The translations under genes and the position numbers were made by a program. This document shows positions 1-8,272 of a DNA stretch of 64,000 nt, one piece after another. Source of the DNA: Pseudomonas sp. GL-B-19. GTDB lineage: Bacteria; Pseudomonadota; Gammaproteobacteria; Pseudomonadales; Pseudomonadaceae. Numbering within the stretch: position 1 is the first letter of the stretch; each line of letters starts with the position of its first letter. The notes below the pieces were generated by a model. It saw only the letters and a list, made by a program, of their open reading frames with translations, had not been told where the DNA came from and did no database searches. The stretch lies in NCBI RefSeq assembly GCF_019956415.1, contig NZ_JAHBDK010000053.1, positions 1-64,000 on the forward strand. The letters are read 5' to 3'.

Positions 1-42
1 GGGAACAAACTGGTCTGGGTACGGGACTGTCCCTGGATGTAG
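1..42 (+). CDS. possible 3' end of an upstream gene (partial)
   Basis: The first 14 codons read GNKLVWVRDCPWM followed by TAG and run into a terminator hairpin ten bases later. That is what the tail of a plus-strand gene would look like. In Pseudomonas this place is usually held by a signal peptide peptidase (sppA), but the visible residues are too few to identify it. Only the open frame and the terminator support the call. Confidence 0.3.
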   Translation, partial: GNKLVWVRDCPWM

Positions 43-51
43 GCCATAACG

Positions 52-90
52 AAAAATGCTCCGTATCTTTCGATGCGGAGCATTTTCTTT
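52..90. terminator. bidirectional intrinsic terminator
   Basis: A 15-base stem (AAAATGCTCCGTATC pairing with GATGCGGAGCATTTT, one G-T pair) with a short loop is flanked by A and T runs, so it can end transcripts from both sides. It would close the gene entering from the left edge and the minus-strand yceF gene. Confidence 0.85.
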
Positions 91-148
91 GATCGCCAGG
101 CAGATTGCTAGGTTTTCACACAGTCTGTTCGTGGCCGGTTTTTTGTGT

Positions 149-727
149 TCAGGGAATTTGCACGCCTTCGGCCAGCAGCATGTCGATCAGGCGGATCAGT
201 GGCAGGCCGATCAGGCTGGTGGCGTCAGGGCCTTCGGTGCTTTGAAACAGACTCACCCCCAAACCCTCGGCCTTAAAGCTGCCAGCGCAGTCGTAGGGCT
301 GTTCGGCGCGCAGGTAGCGTTCGATGCGTGCCTGATCGAGTGCGCGCATGTGGACGGTGAACGGCACGCAATCAACCTGGCAGTCGCCAGTCTGGCTGTT
401 GAGCAGTGCCAGTCCGGTGAGGAAGGTCACGCTGGCACCGCTGGCGGCCAGCAGTTGTTCGCGGGCCTTTTCGAAGGTGTGGGGTTTGCCGATAATCCTG
501 TCACCGAGTACCGCGACCTGGTCGGAGCCGATGATCAGATGGGCGGTATGGCTGCCCGCAAGTGCCAGGGCTTTTTCTTTGGCGAGGCGCTTGACCAGTT
601 CAATGGCCGGCTCACCCGGTCGATGGCTTTCGTCGATTTCCGGCGAGCTGCAGGTGAAAGGCAGCTGCAAGCGGGCCAGCAATTCCCTGCGATACACCGA
701 GCTTGAAGCGAGTAATAAAGGCAGCAT
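149..727 (-). CDS. yceF: Maf-like nucleotide pyrophosphatase (YceF, 7-methyl-GTP type)
   Basis: This is a 192-residue Maf/HAM1-fold protein. The family hydrolyses non-canonical nucleoside triphosphates to the monophosphate, and the YceF branch prefers 7-methyl-GTP. The N-terminal SSSVYRREL motif (residues 8-16) and the GSDQ motif with the likely catalytic Asp69 are visible, and the length is typical. I chose the ATG at 727 because it begins the family's MLPLLLASSS; an in-frame TTG lies four codons upstream. It is divergent from yceD, the usual Pseudomonas arrangement, and ends toward the bidirectional terminator at 52-90. Confidence 0.93.
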   Translation of the reverse strand: MLPLLLASSSVYRRELLARLQLPFTCSSPEIDESHRPGEPAIELVKRLAKEKALALAGSHTAHLIIGSDQVAVLGDRIIGKPHTFEKAREQLLAASGASVTFLTGLALLNSQTGDCQVDCVPFTVHMRALDQARIERYLRAEQPYDCAGSFKAEGLGVSLFQSTEGPDATSLIGLPLIRLIDMLLAEGVQIP

Positions 728-796
728 GCGCAACTCCAAAAGTCAGGCGTGAATTCTAGCGGAGGCTTGCAAGTGACGGACAGGGCTGAATTTCCT

Positions 797-824
797 TTGA
801 CATGGCTGGGGGCATCCCTATAAT
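797..824 (+). promoter_or_regulatory. sigma-70 promoter of the yceD-rpmF-plsX-fab operon
   Basis: A perfect -35 (TTGACA, 797-802) and a perfect -10 (TATAAT, 819-824) are separated by 16 bp. The expected transcription start is at about 830-834. The yceD ATG is at 834, so the transcript would be leaderless or nearly so. Confidence 0.85.
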
Positions 825-833
825 GCTGCGCCT

Positions 834-1361
834 ATGTTGAATGACCCGATTCCACCTCACGTTGACCCGCGCAAATTGGCTGATCGTGGCACCACCCTTC
901 AAGGTGAACTGCTGCTGGCCGATTTGGAGAGACTCTGCGACCCGCTTTCCGACACTGTCGGTACGGTGCAGGCTAAATTCGTTTTTGAACGAGATGAACG
1001 TAAATCTGTGGTCATCCACAGCTTTATCGACACCGAGGTCAAAATGGTTTGCCAGCGTTGTCTTGAGCTGGTCACCCTGCCGATCCATAGCGAATGCAGT
1101 TATGCTGTGGTGAAGGAGGGTGCGAATACCCAGTCGTTGCCGAAAGGTTATGACGTGCTGGAACTGGGCGAAGATCCTTTGGATCTGCAGTCACTGATCG
1201 AGGAGGAGCTTCTGCTCGCCTTGCCCATTGTGCCTGCTCATCATCCGGAAGAATGCCAGCAGCCGGCGGGTCTCGATGAGCCCGAACCGAGCGAGGACGA
1301 GGTAACGCGGTCCAACCCGTTCAGTGTATTGGCGCAGTTAAAGCGTGACCCAAACGTTTAG
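834..1361 (+). CDS. yceD: YceD family protein (DUF177)
   Basis: This 175-residue DUF177 protein matches the YceD family, which in E. coli affects 23S rRNA accumulation and is nearly always encoded just before rpmF. A Cys pair (Cys73, Cys76) in MVCQRCLEL and an acidic C-terminal half fit the family. It is the first gene of the operon, 13 bp before rpmF. The ATG at 834 has no Shine-Dalgarno sequence and lies only 10 bases after a perfect -10 box, so translation may start from a leaderless message. The MLNDPIPPHVDPRKLADRG start agrees with my memory of Pseudomonas homologues. Confidence 0.92.
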   Translation: MLNDPIPPHVDPRKLADRGTTLQGELLLADLERLCDPLSDTVGTVQAKFVFERDERKSVVIHSFIDTEVKMVCQRCLELVTLPIHSECSYAVVKEGANTQSLPKGYDVLELGEDPLDLQSLIEEELLLALPIVPAHHPEECQQPAGLDEPEPSEDEVTRSNPFSVLAQLKRDPNV

Positions 1362-1374
1362 GAGTTAATCAATT

Positions 1375-1557
1375 ATGGCTGTTCAGCAGAACAAAAAATC
1401 CCGCTCCGCCCGTGACATGCGCCGTTCGCACGACGCTCTCGAGGCTAGCACCCTGTCTGTAGAAAAAACCACCGGTGAAGTTCACCTGCGTCACCACGTA
1501 TCGCCAGAAGGCGTATACCGTGGCCGTAAAGTGATCGACAAGGGCGCTGACGAGTAA
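1375..1557 (+). CDS. rpmF: 50S ribosomal protein L32
   Basis: This 60-residue basic protein begins [20 protein letters not shown], the standard gammaproteobacterial L32 sequence, and has the usual length. A good Shine-Dalgarno (GGAG) lies 10 bases before the ATG. It joins the large ribosomal subunit. It sits between yceD and plsX, the conserved coupling of ribosome and phospholipid synthesis genes, and is probably cotranscribed with both. Confidence 0.98.
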
Positions 1558-1561
1558 TCAC

Positions 1562-2572
1562 TTGTCCGCTCAAGTCATCGCGATTGACGCAATGGGCGGG
1601 GACTTCGGTCCCCGCAGCATTGTTCAGGCCAGCCTCGCTTGCCTGTCTGCTACACCCTCGCTGCACCTGACCCTCGTCGGTCAACCCTCCCTTCTTGAAG
1701 AATTGCTCTCTGGCCAATCGGCTGTGGATCGCTCGCGCCTGTCGATTGCGCCCGCGTCTGAAGTCATCACCATGGACGAAAAGCCTGCGCAGGCTCTGCG
1801 CGGCAAGCCCGACTCGTCGATGCGCGTGGCGCTTGAGTTATTGCGCGATGGCAAGGCTCAGGCTTGTGTCAGTGCCGGCAATACCGGCGCGCTGATGGCG
1901 TTGTCGCGGTTTGTGCTCAAGACCTTGCCGGGCATTGATCGTCCGGCAATGGTGGCGGCGATTCCGACGCAAAAGGGCTACTGCCAGTTACTCGATCTGG
2001 GCGCCAATGTTGATTGCAGTGCCGAGCACTTGTTGCAGTTCGCGGTCATGGGCTCGGTGGCGGCGGAAGCGCTCGGCATTGCTCGTCCGCGTGTCGCGCT
2101 ACTGAACATCGGTACCGAAGACATCAAAGGTAATCAGCAGGTCAAGCTGGCGGCCACCTTGTTGCAGGCTGCTCGTGGCATCAATTACATCGGTTTTGTC
2201 GAAGGTGACGGTTTGTACCGTGGCGAGGCGGATGTGGTGGTGTGTGATGGCTTTGTCGGCAATATCCTGCTCAAGTCCAGCGAGGGGCTGGCGACCATGA
2301 TTGCCGGGCGCATCGAAGCCTTGTTCAAGAAAAACCTCGCGTCGAAAATGGTGGGGGCCTTGGCGTTGCCGCTGATGAAGCGTCTTCAGGCTGAGCTCGC
2401 ACCTGCGCGGCATAACGGCGCCAGCTTCCTTGGTTTGCAAGGGATTGTGGTGAAAAGCCACGGTTCGGCCGGGGTTCAGGGGTTTCAAAGCGCCATTTCC
2501 CGTGCGTTGATCGAAATTCAGGAAAATCTGCCGGAGCGGATTCACGGTCGTCTGGAGGATTTGTTGCTTTAG
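1562..2572 (+). CDS. plsX: phosphate acyltransferase PlsX
   Basis: PlsX makes acyl-phosphate from acyl-ACP and orthophosphate, the first step of the PlsX/PlsY phosphatidic acid route. It is a peripheral membrane enzyme. The 336-residue length and the N-terminal VIAIDAMGGDFGP motif are typical. I place the start at the rare TTG at 1562, four bases after the rpmF stop, because it gives the usual MSAQVIAIDAMGGD start; the next in-frame ATG (1591) would remove conserved residues. No strong Shine-Dalgarno precedes the TTG, so translation may depend on termination of rpmF. Confidence 0.96.
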   Translation: MSAQVIAIDAMGGDFGPRSIVQASLACLSATPSLHLTLVGQPSLLEELLSGQSAVDRSRLSIAPASEVITMDEKPAQALRGKPDSSMRVALELLRDGKAQACVSAGNTGALMALSRFVLKTLPGIDRPAMVAAIPTQKGYCQLLDLGANVDCSAEHLLQFAVMGSVAAEALGIARPRVALLNIGTEDIKGNQQVKLAATLLQAARGINYIGFVEGDGLYRGEADVVVCDGFVGNILLKSSEGLATMIAGRIEALFKKNLASKMVGALALPLMKRLQAELAPARHNGASFLGLQGIVVKSHGSAGVQGFQSAISRALIEIQENLPERIHGRLEDLLL

Positions 2573-2697
2573 GCGTTTTCGTCGGACAATGCTTAAATGT
2601 GACCGCTTGGGCCAATTGGCCATCCAACTGTCAGTTTCTTGCGTCCCCCACTTGGGACATCAATTCTCCGACGACAAGATCATTAGGGGCTTGTTAC

Positions 2698-3636
2698 ATG
2701 TCTGCTTCCCTCGCATTCGTCTTTCCAGGACAGGGTTCGCAGTCCCTCGGCATGCTGGCCGAGTTGGGCGCGCAACATCCGGTTGTCCTCGAAACTTTCA
2801 AAGAAGCTTCCGATGCTCTGGGTTACGACCTGTGGGCACTGACCCAGCAAGGGCCGGAAGAGCAACTCAATCAAACCGATAAAACCCAGCCGGCCATTCT
2901 GACCGCCTCGATCGCCTTGTGGCGTCTGTGGCTGGCTGAAGGCGGCGCGCGTCCGGCTTACGTTGCCGGTCACAGCCTGGGCGAGTACAGCGCTCTGGTT
3001 GCTGCGGGCAGCCTGACCCTCGGCGATGCTGTCAAGCTGGTTGAACGCCGTGGTCAGTTGATGCAGGAAGCCGTTCCGGCCGGACAAGGTGGCATGGCCG
3101 CCATTCTCGGTCTGGATGATGCTGACGTGCTGGCAGCCTGTGCCGAAGCGGCGCAAGGCGAAGTGGTCAGTGCGGTGAACTTCAATTCCCCGGGTCAGGT
3201 GGTGATCGCCGGTGCCAAGGCGGCAGTGGAGCGCGCCATCGAAGGCTGCAAGGGTCGTGGTGCCAAGCGCGCCATGCCGTTGCCGGTCAGCGTGCCGTCG
3301 CACTGTGAGCTGATGCGCCCGGCGGCCGAGCGTTTTGCCGAGTCCATCGCTGCAATCGACTGGCAAGCGCCGCAGATTCCTGTGGTACAGAACGTCAGCG
3401 CCAATGTGCCGGCCGATCTGGATACACTCAAGCGCGATCTGCTTGAGCAGCTCTACAAGCCAGTGCGCTGGGTTGAGTCAGTCCAGGCGCTGGCCGCCAA
3501 GGGCGCGACCCAACTGGTCGAATGCGGTCCCGGCAAAGTGCTGGCTGGTCTGAACAAACGCTGCGCCGAAGGCGTGTCGACATCCAACCTCAATACCCCA
3601 GACGCTTTCGCTGCCGCCCGTGCAGCGCTGGCCTGA
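2698..3636 (+). CDS. fabD: malonyl-CoA:ACP transacylase FabD
   Basis: FabD moves malonyl from CoA to acyl carrier protein and supplies the extender unit for fatty-acid synthesis. The 312-residue protein has the GQGSQ motif near the N-terminus, the nucleophile in GHSLGEYSA (Ser93) and the catalytic His in VPSHCELM. The start is the ATG at 2698, preceded by AGGGG; an upstream in-frame extension to 2599 is not part of the family. The 125-bp gap after plsX holds a small GTCCC/GGGAC hairpin but no clear terminator, so read-through is likely. Confidence 0.97.
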   Translation: MSASLAFVFPGQGSQSLGMLAELGAQHPVVLETFKEASDALGYDLWALTQQGPEEQLNQTDKTQPAILTASIALWRLWLAEGGARPAYVAGHSLGEYSALVAAGSLTLGDAVKLVERRGQLMQEAVPAGQGGMAAILGLDDADVLAACAEAAQGEVVSAVNFNSPGQVVIAGAKAAVERAIEGCKGRGAKRAMPLPVSVPSHCELMRPAAERFAESIAAIDWQAPQIPVVQNVSANVPADLDTLKRDLLEQLYKPVRWVESVQALAAKGATQLVECGPGKVLAGLNKRCAEGVSTSNLNTPDAFAAARAALA

Positions 3637-3652
3637 ATCAGGAGAAGCTTGC

Positions 3653-4396
3653 ATGAGTCTGCAAGGTAAAGTTGCACTGGTCACCGGCGCGAGCCGCGGG
3701 ATCGGCCAGGCCATCGCCCTGGAACTGGGTCGTCAGGGTGCCACCGTGATTGGCACCGCGACCTCCGCTTCTGGTGCCGAACGCATCGCCGCAACCCTGA
3801 AAGAAAACGGTATTCAAGGCACCGGTCTTGAGCTCAATGTCACCAGCGACGAATCCGTTGCTGCAGTACTGGCGAGCATCACTGCACAGTTCGGTGCGCC
3901 GGCGATCCTGGTCAACAATGCCGGTATCACCCGCGATAACCTGATGATGCGTATGAAAGACGACGAGTGGCATGACGTTGTCGATACCAACCTGAACAGT
4001 CTGTTCCGCCTGTCCAAGGGCGTTTTGCGCGGTATGACCAAAGCCCGTTGGGGACGAATTATCAGTATTGGCTCGGTTGTGGGTGCCATGGGCAACGCAG
4101 GCCAAGTAAACTACGCAGCCGCCAAGGCCGGTCTGGAAGGTTTCAGCCGCGCACTGGCGCGTGAAGTCGGTTCGCGTTCGATTACGGTAAACTCGGTGGC
4201 CCCAGGGTTCATCGACACCGATATGACCCGTGAGCTGCCTGAGGCACAGCGTGAAGCCTTGCAGACGCAGATTCCGCTGGGACGTCTGGGGCAAGCTCAA
4301 GAGATCGCGTCTGTGGTCGCTTTTCTTGCGTCCGACGGTGCGGCTTACGTTACTGGGGCTACAATCCCGGTGAACGGCGGGATGTACATGAGTTAA
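3653..4396 (+). CDS. fabG: 3-oxoacyl-[acyl-carrier-protein] reductase FabG
   Basis: FabG is the NADPH-dependent beta-ketoacyl-ACP reductase of the fatty-acid elongation cycle. The 247-residue SDR protein shows the cofactor motif TGASRGIGQA, NNAG, the catalytic Ser in SIGSVVG and the YAAAKAG Tyr/Lys pair, and ends in the family's VNGGMYMS. It starts 16 bp after fabD with an AGGAG ribosome binding site and is cotranscribed with it. Confidence 0.98.
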   Translation: MSLQGKVALVTGASRGIGQAIALELGRQGATVIGTATSASGAERIAATLKENGIQGTGLELNVTSDESVAAVLASITAQFGAPAILVNNAGITRDNLMMRMKDDEWHDVVDTNLNSLFRLSKGVLRGMTKARWGRIISIGSVVGAMGNAGQVNYAAAKAGLEGFSRALAREVGSRSITVNSVAPGFIDTDMTRELPEAQREALQTQIPLGRLGQAQEIASVVAFLASDGAAYVTGATIPVNGGMYMS

Positions 4397-4499
4397 ATGT
4401 GACGGATCGCTTCAAAAAAATGTCATACGAGCTGTCTAAAATCCGTTATAAAGCTGCAATCTATTTTATAGGCAGAGGGCTGTCGGGTTTGAGGAGTGA

Positions 4500-4536
4500 A
4501 GCTTTCAGTTGAAAAGCTGAAAAGTCTTTCTATACA
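4500..4536 (+). promoter_or_regulatory. acpP promoter with overlapping dyad
   Basis: In the 192-bp gap between fabG and acpP a -35 (TTGAAA, 4509-4514) and a -10 (TATACA, 4531-4536) are spaced by 16 bp. An imperfect inverted repeat, AGCTTTCA then TGAAAAGCT (4500-4519), overlaps the -35. A separate strong promoter for acpP is expected, since carrier protein is needed in excess of the enzymes. Confidence 0.55.
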
Positions 4537-4588
4537 CTTACCCACTGGCCAGCTGCCTGAATTTGTCCATTAGGAGTGAAAACAAGGT

Positions 4589-4825
4589 ATGAGCACCATC
4601 GAAGAGCGCGTCAAGAAAATCGTTGCTGAGCAACTGGGCGTTAAAGAAGAAGAAGTGGTCAACACTGCTTCCTTCGTTGAAGACCTGGGTGCCGACTCCC
4701 TTGACACCGTTGAGCTGGTGATGGCTCTGGAAGAGGAATTCGAGACCGAAATTCCTGACGAAGAAGCTGAGAAGATCACTACTGTACAAGCCGCAATCGA
4801 TTACGTTACTAACCACCAGGGTTAA
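4589..4825 (+). CDS. acpP: acyl carrier protein AcpP
   Basis: This 78-residue, very acidic protein carries fatty-acid intermediates on a phosphopantetheine arm attached to Ser37 in the GADSLD motif. Length, composition and sequence are standard for AcpP. It lies between fabG and fabF, has its own likely promoter, and is followed by a strong intrinsic terminator that should give an abundant monocistronic message. Confidence 0.99.
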   Translation: MSTIEERVKKIVAEQLGVKEEEVVNTASFVEDLGADSLDTVELVMALEEEFETEIPDEEAEKITTVQAAIDYVTNHQG

Positions 4826-4854
4826 TAGCTTGTAATCGTTGCTTGCTGTCATGG

Positions 4855-4889
4855 AAAAACCGCACTGCCATCACGGCGTGCGGTTTTTT
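4855..4889 (+). terminator. intrinsic terminator after acpP
   Basis: AAAAACCGCAC pairs with GTGCGGTTTTTT around a 12-base loop, with a U-rich end. It lies 30 bp after acpP and just before the fabF ribosome binding site, so fabF must be expressed by partial read-through or from a promoter nearby. Confidence 0.9.
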
Positions 4890-4936
4890 CTTTAGGCATG
4901 ATGCAAAGTCGTCATTTGAAAAAAAAGGAGAGTGCT

Positions 4937-6181
4937 GTGTCGCGTAGACGCGTCGTAGTCACCGGTATGGGTATGTTGTCGCCACTGGGCACGGATGTGC
5001 CGAGCAGTTGGCAGGGCATTCTGGCTGGCCGCAGTGGCATTGGTCTGATCGAACACACCGACCTTTCTGCCTATTCCACCCGTTTTGGCGGCTCGGTAAA
5101 GGGCTTCAATGTCGAGGAATACCTGTCGGTCAAGGAAGCTCGCAAGCTCGACCTGTTTATTCAATACGGTCTGGCCGCAGGTTTTCAGGCTGTACGCAAT
5201 TCCGGTCTGGAAGTCACTGACGCCAACCGCGAGCGTATCGGCGTGGCGATGGGGTCGGGTATTGGCGGTCTGACCAATATCGAAGAAACCAGCCGCACCC
5301 TGCATGATACTGGCCCACGGCGGATCTCTCCGTTTTTCGTGCCTGGCTCGATCATCAATATGATTTCCGGTTTCCTGTCCATCCACCTGGGTGCACAGGG
5401 ACCTAACTACGCCATCGCCACCGCGTGTACCACCGGTACTCACTGCATTGGCATGGCAGCCCGTAACATCATGTACGACGAAGCCGACGTGATGATTGCC
5501 GGCGGTGCCGAAATGGCAGCGTGCGGGCTGGGCATGGGGGGCTTTGGTGCTTCCCGCGCACTGTCGACCCGCAACGATGAGCCGACCCGTGCCAGCCGCC
5601 CTTGGGATAAGGGCCGTGATGGCTTTGTCTTGTCCGACGGTGCCGGTGCTCTAGTGCTAGAAGAACTGGAGCACGCCAAGGCGCGCGGCGCGACCATCTA
5701 CGCCGAGCTGATCGGCTTCGGCACCAGTGGCGATGCTTACCACATGACCTCGCCACCGGCGGACGGTGCAGGTGCTGCACGTTGCATCACCAACGCCCTG
5801 CGCGATGCCAAGGTCAACGTTGATCAGGTTCAATACGTCAACGCCCACGGTACTTCGACCTCGGCCGGCGACCTTGCCGAAGCCTGTGCGATCAAGTCGG
5901 TGTTTGGCGATCACGCCTACAAGCTGGCCGTCAGTTCGACCAAGTCCATGACCGGTCACTTGCTGGGCGCAGCGGGCGCAGTCGAGGCAATCTTCAGCGT
6001 GCTGGCGATCAACAGCCAGGTAGCGCCGCCGACCATCAACCTCGATGAGCCGGACGAAGGCTGTGATCTCGACTTTGTTCCGCACACTGCGCGCAACATG
6101 GACATCGATGTGGTGCTGTCCAACTCCTTCGGTTTTGGCGGGACCAACGGCTCGCTGGTGTTCCGCCGGTTCGCTGACTGA
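4937..6181 (+). CDS. fabF: beta-ketoacyl-ACP synthase II FabF
   Basis: FabF condenses malonyl-ACP with acyl-ACP. The 414-residue protein has the catalytic Cys164 in ATACTTGTH, the His of NAHGTSTSAGD and the Lys/His of STKSMTGHLLGAAG. I chose the GTG at 4937 because GGAG lies six bases upstream and it gives the family start MSRRRVVVTG; an in-frame ATG at 4898 would add 13 unusual residues. The TGA overlaps the pabC ATG by one base, so the two are translationally coupled. Confidence 0.97.
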   Translation: MSRRRVVVTGMGMLSPLGTDVPSSWQGILAGRSGIGLIEHTDLSAYSTRFGGSVKGFNVEEYLSVKEARKLDLFIQYGLAAGFQAVRNSGLEVTDANRERIGVAMGSGIGGLTNIEETSRTLHDTGPRRISPFFVPGSIINMISGFLSIHLGAQGPNYAIATACTTGTHCIGMAARNIMYDEADVMIAGGAEMAACGLGMGGFGASRALSTRNDEPTRASRPWDKGRDGFVLSDGAGALVLEELEHAKARGATIYAELIGFGTSGDAYHMTSPPADGAGAARCITNALRDAKVNVDQVQYVNAHGTSTSAGDLAEACAIKSVFGDHAYKLAVSSTKSMTGHLLGAAGAVEAIFSVLAINSQVAPPTINLDEPDEGCDLDFVPHTARNMDIDVVLSNSFGFGGTNGSLVFRRFAD

Positions 6182-6996
6182 TGGACAGCTGGGTCGACGG
6201 TCAGCCGGCAGACGCTCTGTCGCTGAAAGATCGCGGCCTGGCTTACGGCGATGGTCTGTTCGAGACCATTGCTGTGCGTGGCGGGCAGCCGCTGTTGCTG
6301 GACCGGCACCTGTCGCGTCTGGCGCAAGGCTGTTCGCGCCTGGCGATCGCTGTTGATCACGAGCTGGTTCGCAACGAATTGCTGGCCTACGCCGCAGCGC
6401 TTGGTGAGGGTGTGCTCAAGCTCATTCTCACGCGCGGCGACAGCTTGCGCGGTTATGCTCCCGATCCTTCGGCGCAAGCCCGACGCATTCTGCAAGGCAA
6501 TCCTCCTGCTGCTTATCCGTTTGTTCATGCAGAGCAGGGCGTCCGTCTGTTCCCCTGCGTCACGCGACTTTCCAGACAACCCTTGCTCGCCGGGCTTAAA
6601 CATCTGAACCGTCTTGAGCAAGTGATTGCCCGTGGCGAATGGCAAGACACCGAACATGCCGAAGGCTTGATGCTCGATCAGGCCGGTCGCGTCATCGAAG
6701 GTGTGTTCAGTAATCTGTTCCTGGTGCGCGATGGCGTGCTGATCACCGCCGATTTAAAACGCTGTGGCGTGGCCGGCGTGATGCGTGCCGAATTATTGTT
6801 TCAAGCCGAGTCACTGGGGATTCCCACGCAAATCACCGACATCAGCCTAGATCAGCTGCAATGGGCCGATGAAGTCTTTGTCTGCAACAGCGTGTATGGC
6901 GTTTGGCCGGTGCGTGCCTATGCTGCGTTGAGCTGGCCGGTTGGGCCGCTCACCCGTAAACTCCAAACCATTGCCCGTGCGCTACTGGATGCTTGA
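6181..6996 (+). CDS. pabC: aminodeoxychorismate lyase PabC
   Basis: PabC is the PLP-dependent lyase that turns 4-amino-4-deoxychorismate into p-aminobenzoate and pyruvate for folate. The 271-residue class IV aminotransferase-fold protein has DRGLAYGDGLFET near the N-terminus, the PLP lysine in LKHLNRLEQV and the EGVFSNLFLV motif. Its ATG shares one base with the fabF stop. It is followed after three bases by mltG, the conserved pabC-mltG-tmk-holB order. Confidence 0.95.
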   Translation: MDSWVDGQPADALSLKDRGLAYGDGLFETIAVRGGQPLLLDRHLSRLAQGCSRLAIAVDHELVRNELLAYAAALGEGVLKLILTRGDSLRGYAPDPSAQARRILQGNPPAAYPFVHAEQGVRLFPCVTRLSRQPLLAGLKHLNRLEQVIARGEWQDTEHAEGLMLDQAGRVIEGVFSNLFLVRDGVLITADLKRCGVAGVMRAELLFQAESLGIPTQITDISLDQLQWADEVFVCNSVYGVWPVRAYAALSWPVGPLTRKLQTIARALLDA

Positions 6997-6999
6997 TAC

Positions 7000-8253
7000 G
7001 TGAGACGTAAATTCTTGCTGCTGCTGGAAACCGGATTGGTTCTGGCGGGGCTGTGTCTGGGCGCTTCTGCCTGGAAAATCCATTCGGCGCTGGAACAGCC
7101 GCTGAACATCACCCAGGAAGAACTGCTGGAAGTGCCCAAGGGCACGACGCCAACCCGCACCTTCTATCGACTCGAAGCCAAGGGCGTCATCAAGGATGCG
7201 TTCTGGCTGCGCGTTTACTGGCGCTTCAATCTCCCCAAGCAACCTTTGCACAGTGGCGAGTACCGCATGATTCCGGGCATGACGGTTGAGGGGCTGATCG
7301 AGCTGTGGAAACGCGGCGAAATGGTTCAATACAGCCTGACCCTGGTCGAGGGCTGGAATTTCCGTCAGGTTCGCGCAGCCCTGGCCAAAGACGAAAAACT
7401 CGAGCAGACCATCGACGGGTTGAGTGACAGTCAGGTGATGGAGAAGCTCGGTCACCGCGGGATCTTTCCGGAAGGTCGCTTCTTCCCCGACACCTATCGG
7501 TTTGTGCGTGGCATGACCGACGTCGATCTGCTGAAAAAAGCCTATGACCGCCTCGACGAGGTCCTCGGCAAAGAGTGGGATCAGCGCGCTGCTGACGTGC
7601 CATACACCGAGCCCTATCAGGCGCTGATCATGGCCTCGCTGGTGGAAAAGGAAACCGGCGTGCCGCAGGAGCGCGGGCAGATTGCTGGCGTCTTCGTTCG
7701 ACGCATGGCGATCGGCATGTTGCTGCAGACCGACCCGACGGTGATCTATGGTCTTGGTGATCGCTATAGCGGTAAATTGACCCGTGCCCACCTCAGGGAA
7801 GCGACCCCGTACAACACTTATGTGATCTCGGGCCTGCCGCCGACACCGATTGCCATGGTCGGTCGCGAAGCCATCCATGCCGCGTTGAACCCGGTGGCCG
7901 GCAACAGTCTGTATTTCGTCGCGCGTGGCGATGGCAGTCATGTGTTCTCAGATGATCTGGATGCTCACAACAACGCGGTGCGCGAGTTCCAGATCAGGCG
8001 TCGAGTCGACTATCGTTCCAGCCCGGCGCCGATCCCTGCGCCAGAGACGGCGAATGGCGAATCGCTGGACACCGAGGCGCCGATTCCGGCGGCTTCGCCG
8101 GGTCCCGATCCCGAGGCTTTGCCATCCGTGGCGCCGCAAGAACCGGCTCCTGAGCCGGCTCCTGCGCCTACACCTGAAGCGGCTCCTGCACCGACGCCTG
8201 AACCTGCACCTGAGCCCGCGCCGGATGCAGCCGCTCCGCAAAGCCCGCAATAA
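7000..8253 (+). CDS. mltG: endolytic murein transglycosylase MltG
   Basis: MltG (YceG-like) is an inner-membrane endolytic transglycosylase that cuts nascent glycan strands. The 417-residue protein has one N-terminal membrane segment (residues 5-25), a YceG domain with the catalytic Glu in LVEKETG, and the TPYNTYVISGLPPTPI motif. The GTG start at 7000 follows pabC by three bases. The last 65 or so residues are an unusual Pro/Ala/Glu-rich tail (PAPEPAPAP-type repeats from about codon 350) beyond the normal domain. It is probably disordered and acts in the periplasm or near the wall. Confidence 0.95.
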   Translation: MRRKFLLLLETGLVLAGLCLGASAWKIHSALEQPLNITQEELLEVPKGTTPTRTFYRLEAKGVIKDAFWLRVYWRFNLPKQPLHSGEYRMIPGMTVEGLIELWKRGEMVQYSLTLVEGWNFRQVRAALAKDEKLEQTIDGLSDSQVMEKLGHRGIFPEGRFFPDTYRFVRGMTDVDLLKKAYDRLDEVLGKEWDQRAADVPYTEPYQALIMASLVEKETGVPQERGQIAGVFVRRMAIGMLLQTDPTVIYGLGDRYSGKLTRAHLREATPYNTYVISGLPPTPIAMVGREAIHAALNPVAGNSLYFVARGDGSHVFSDDLDAHNNAVREFQIRRRVDYRSSPAPIPAPETANGESLDTEAPIPAASPGPDPEALPSVAPQEPAPEPAPAPTPEAAPAPTPEPAPEPAPDAAAPQSPQ

Positions 8254-8272
8254 TTCTGACTAAGGACTGCCC

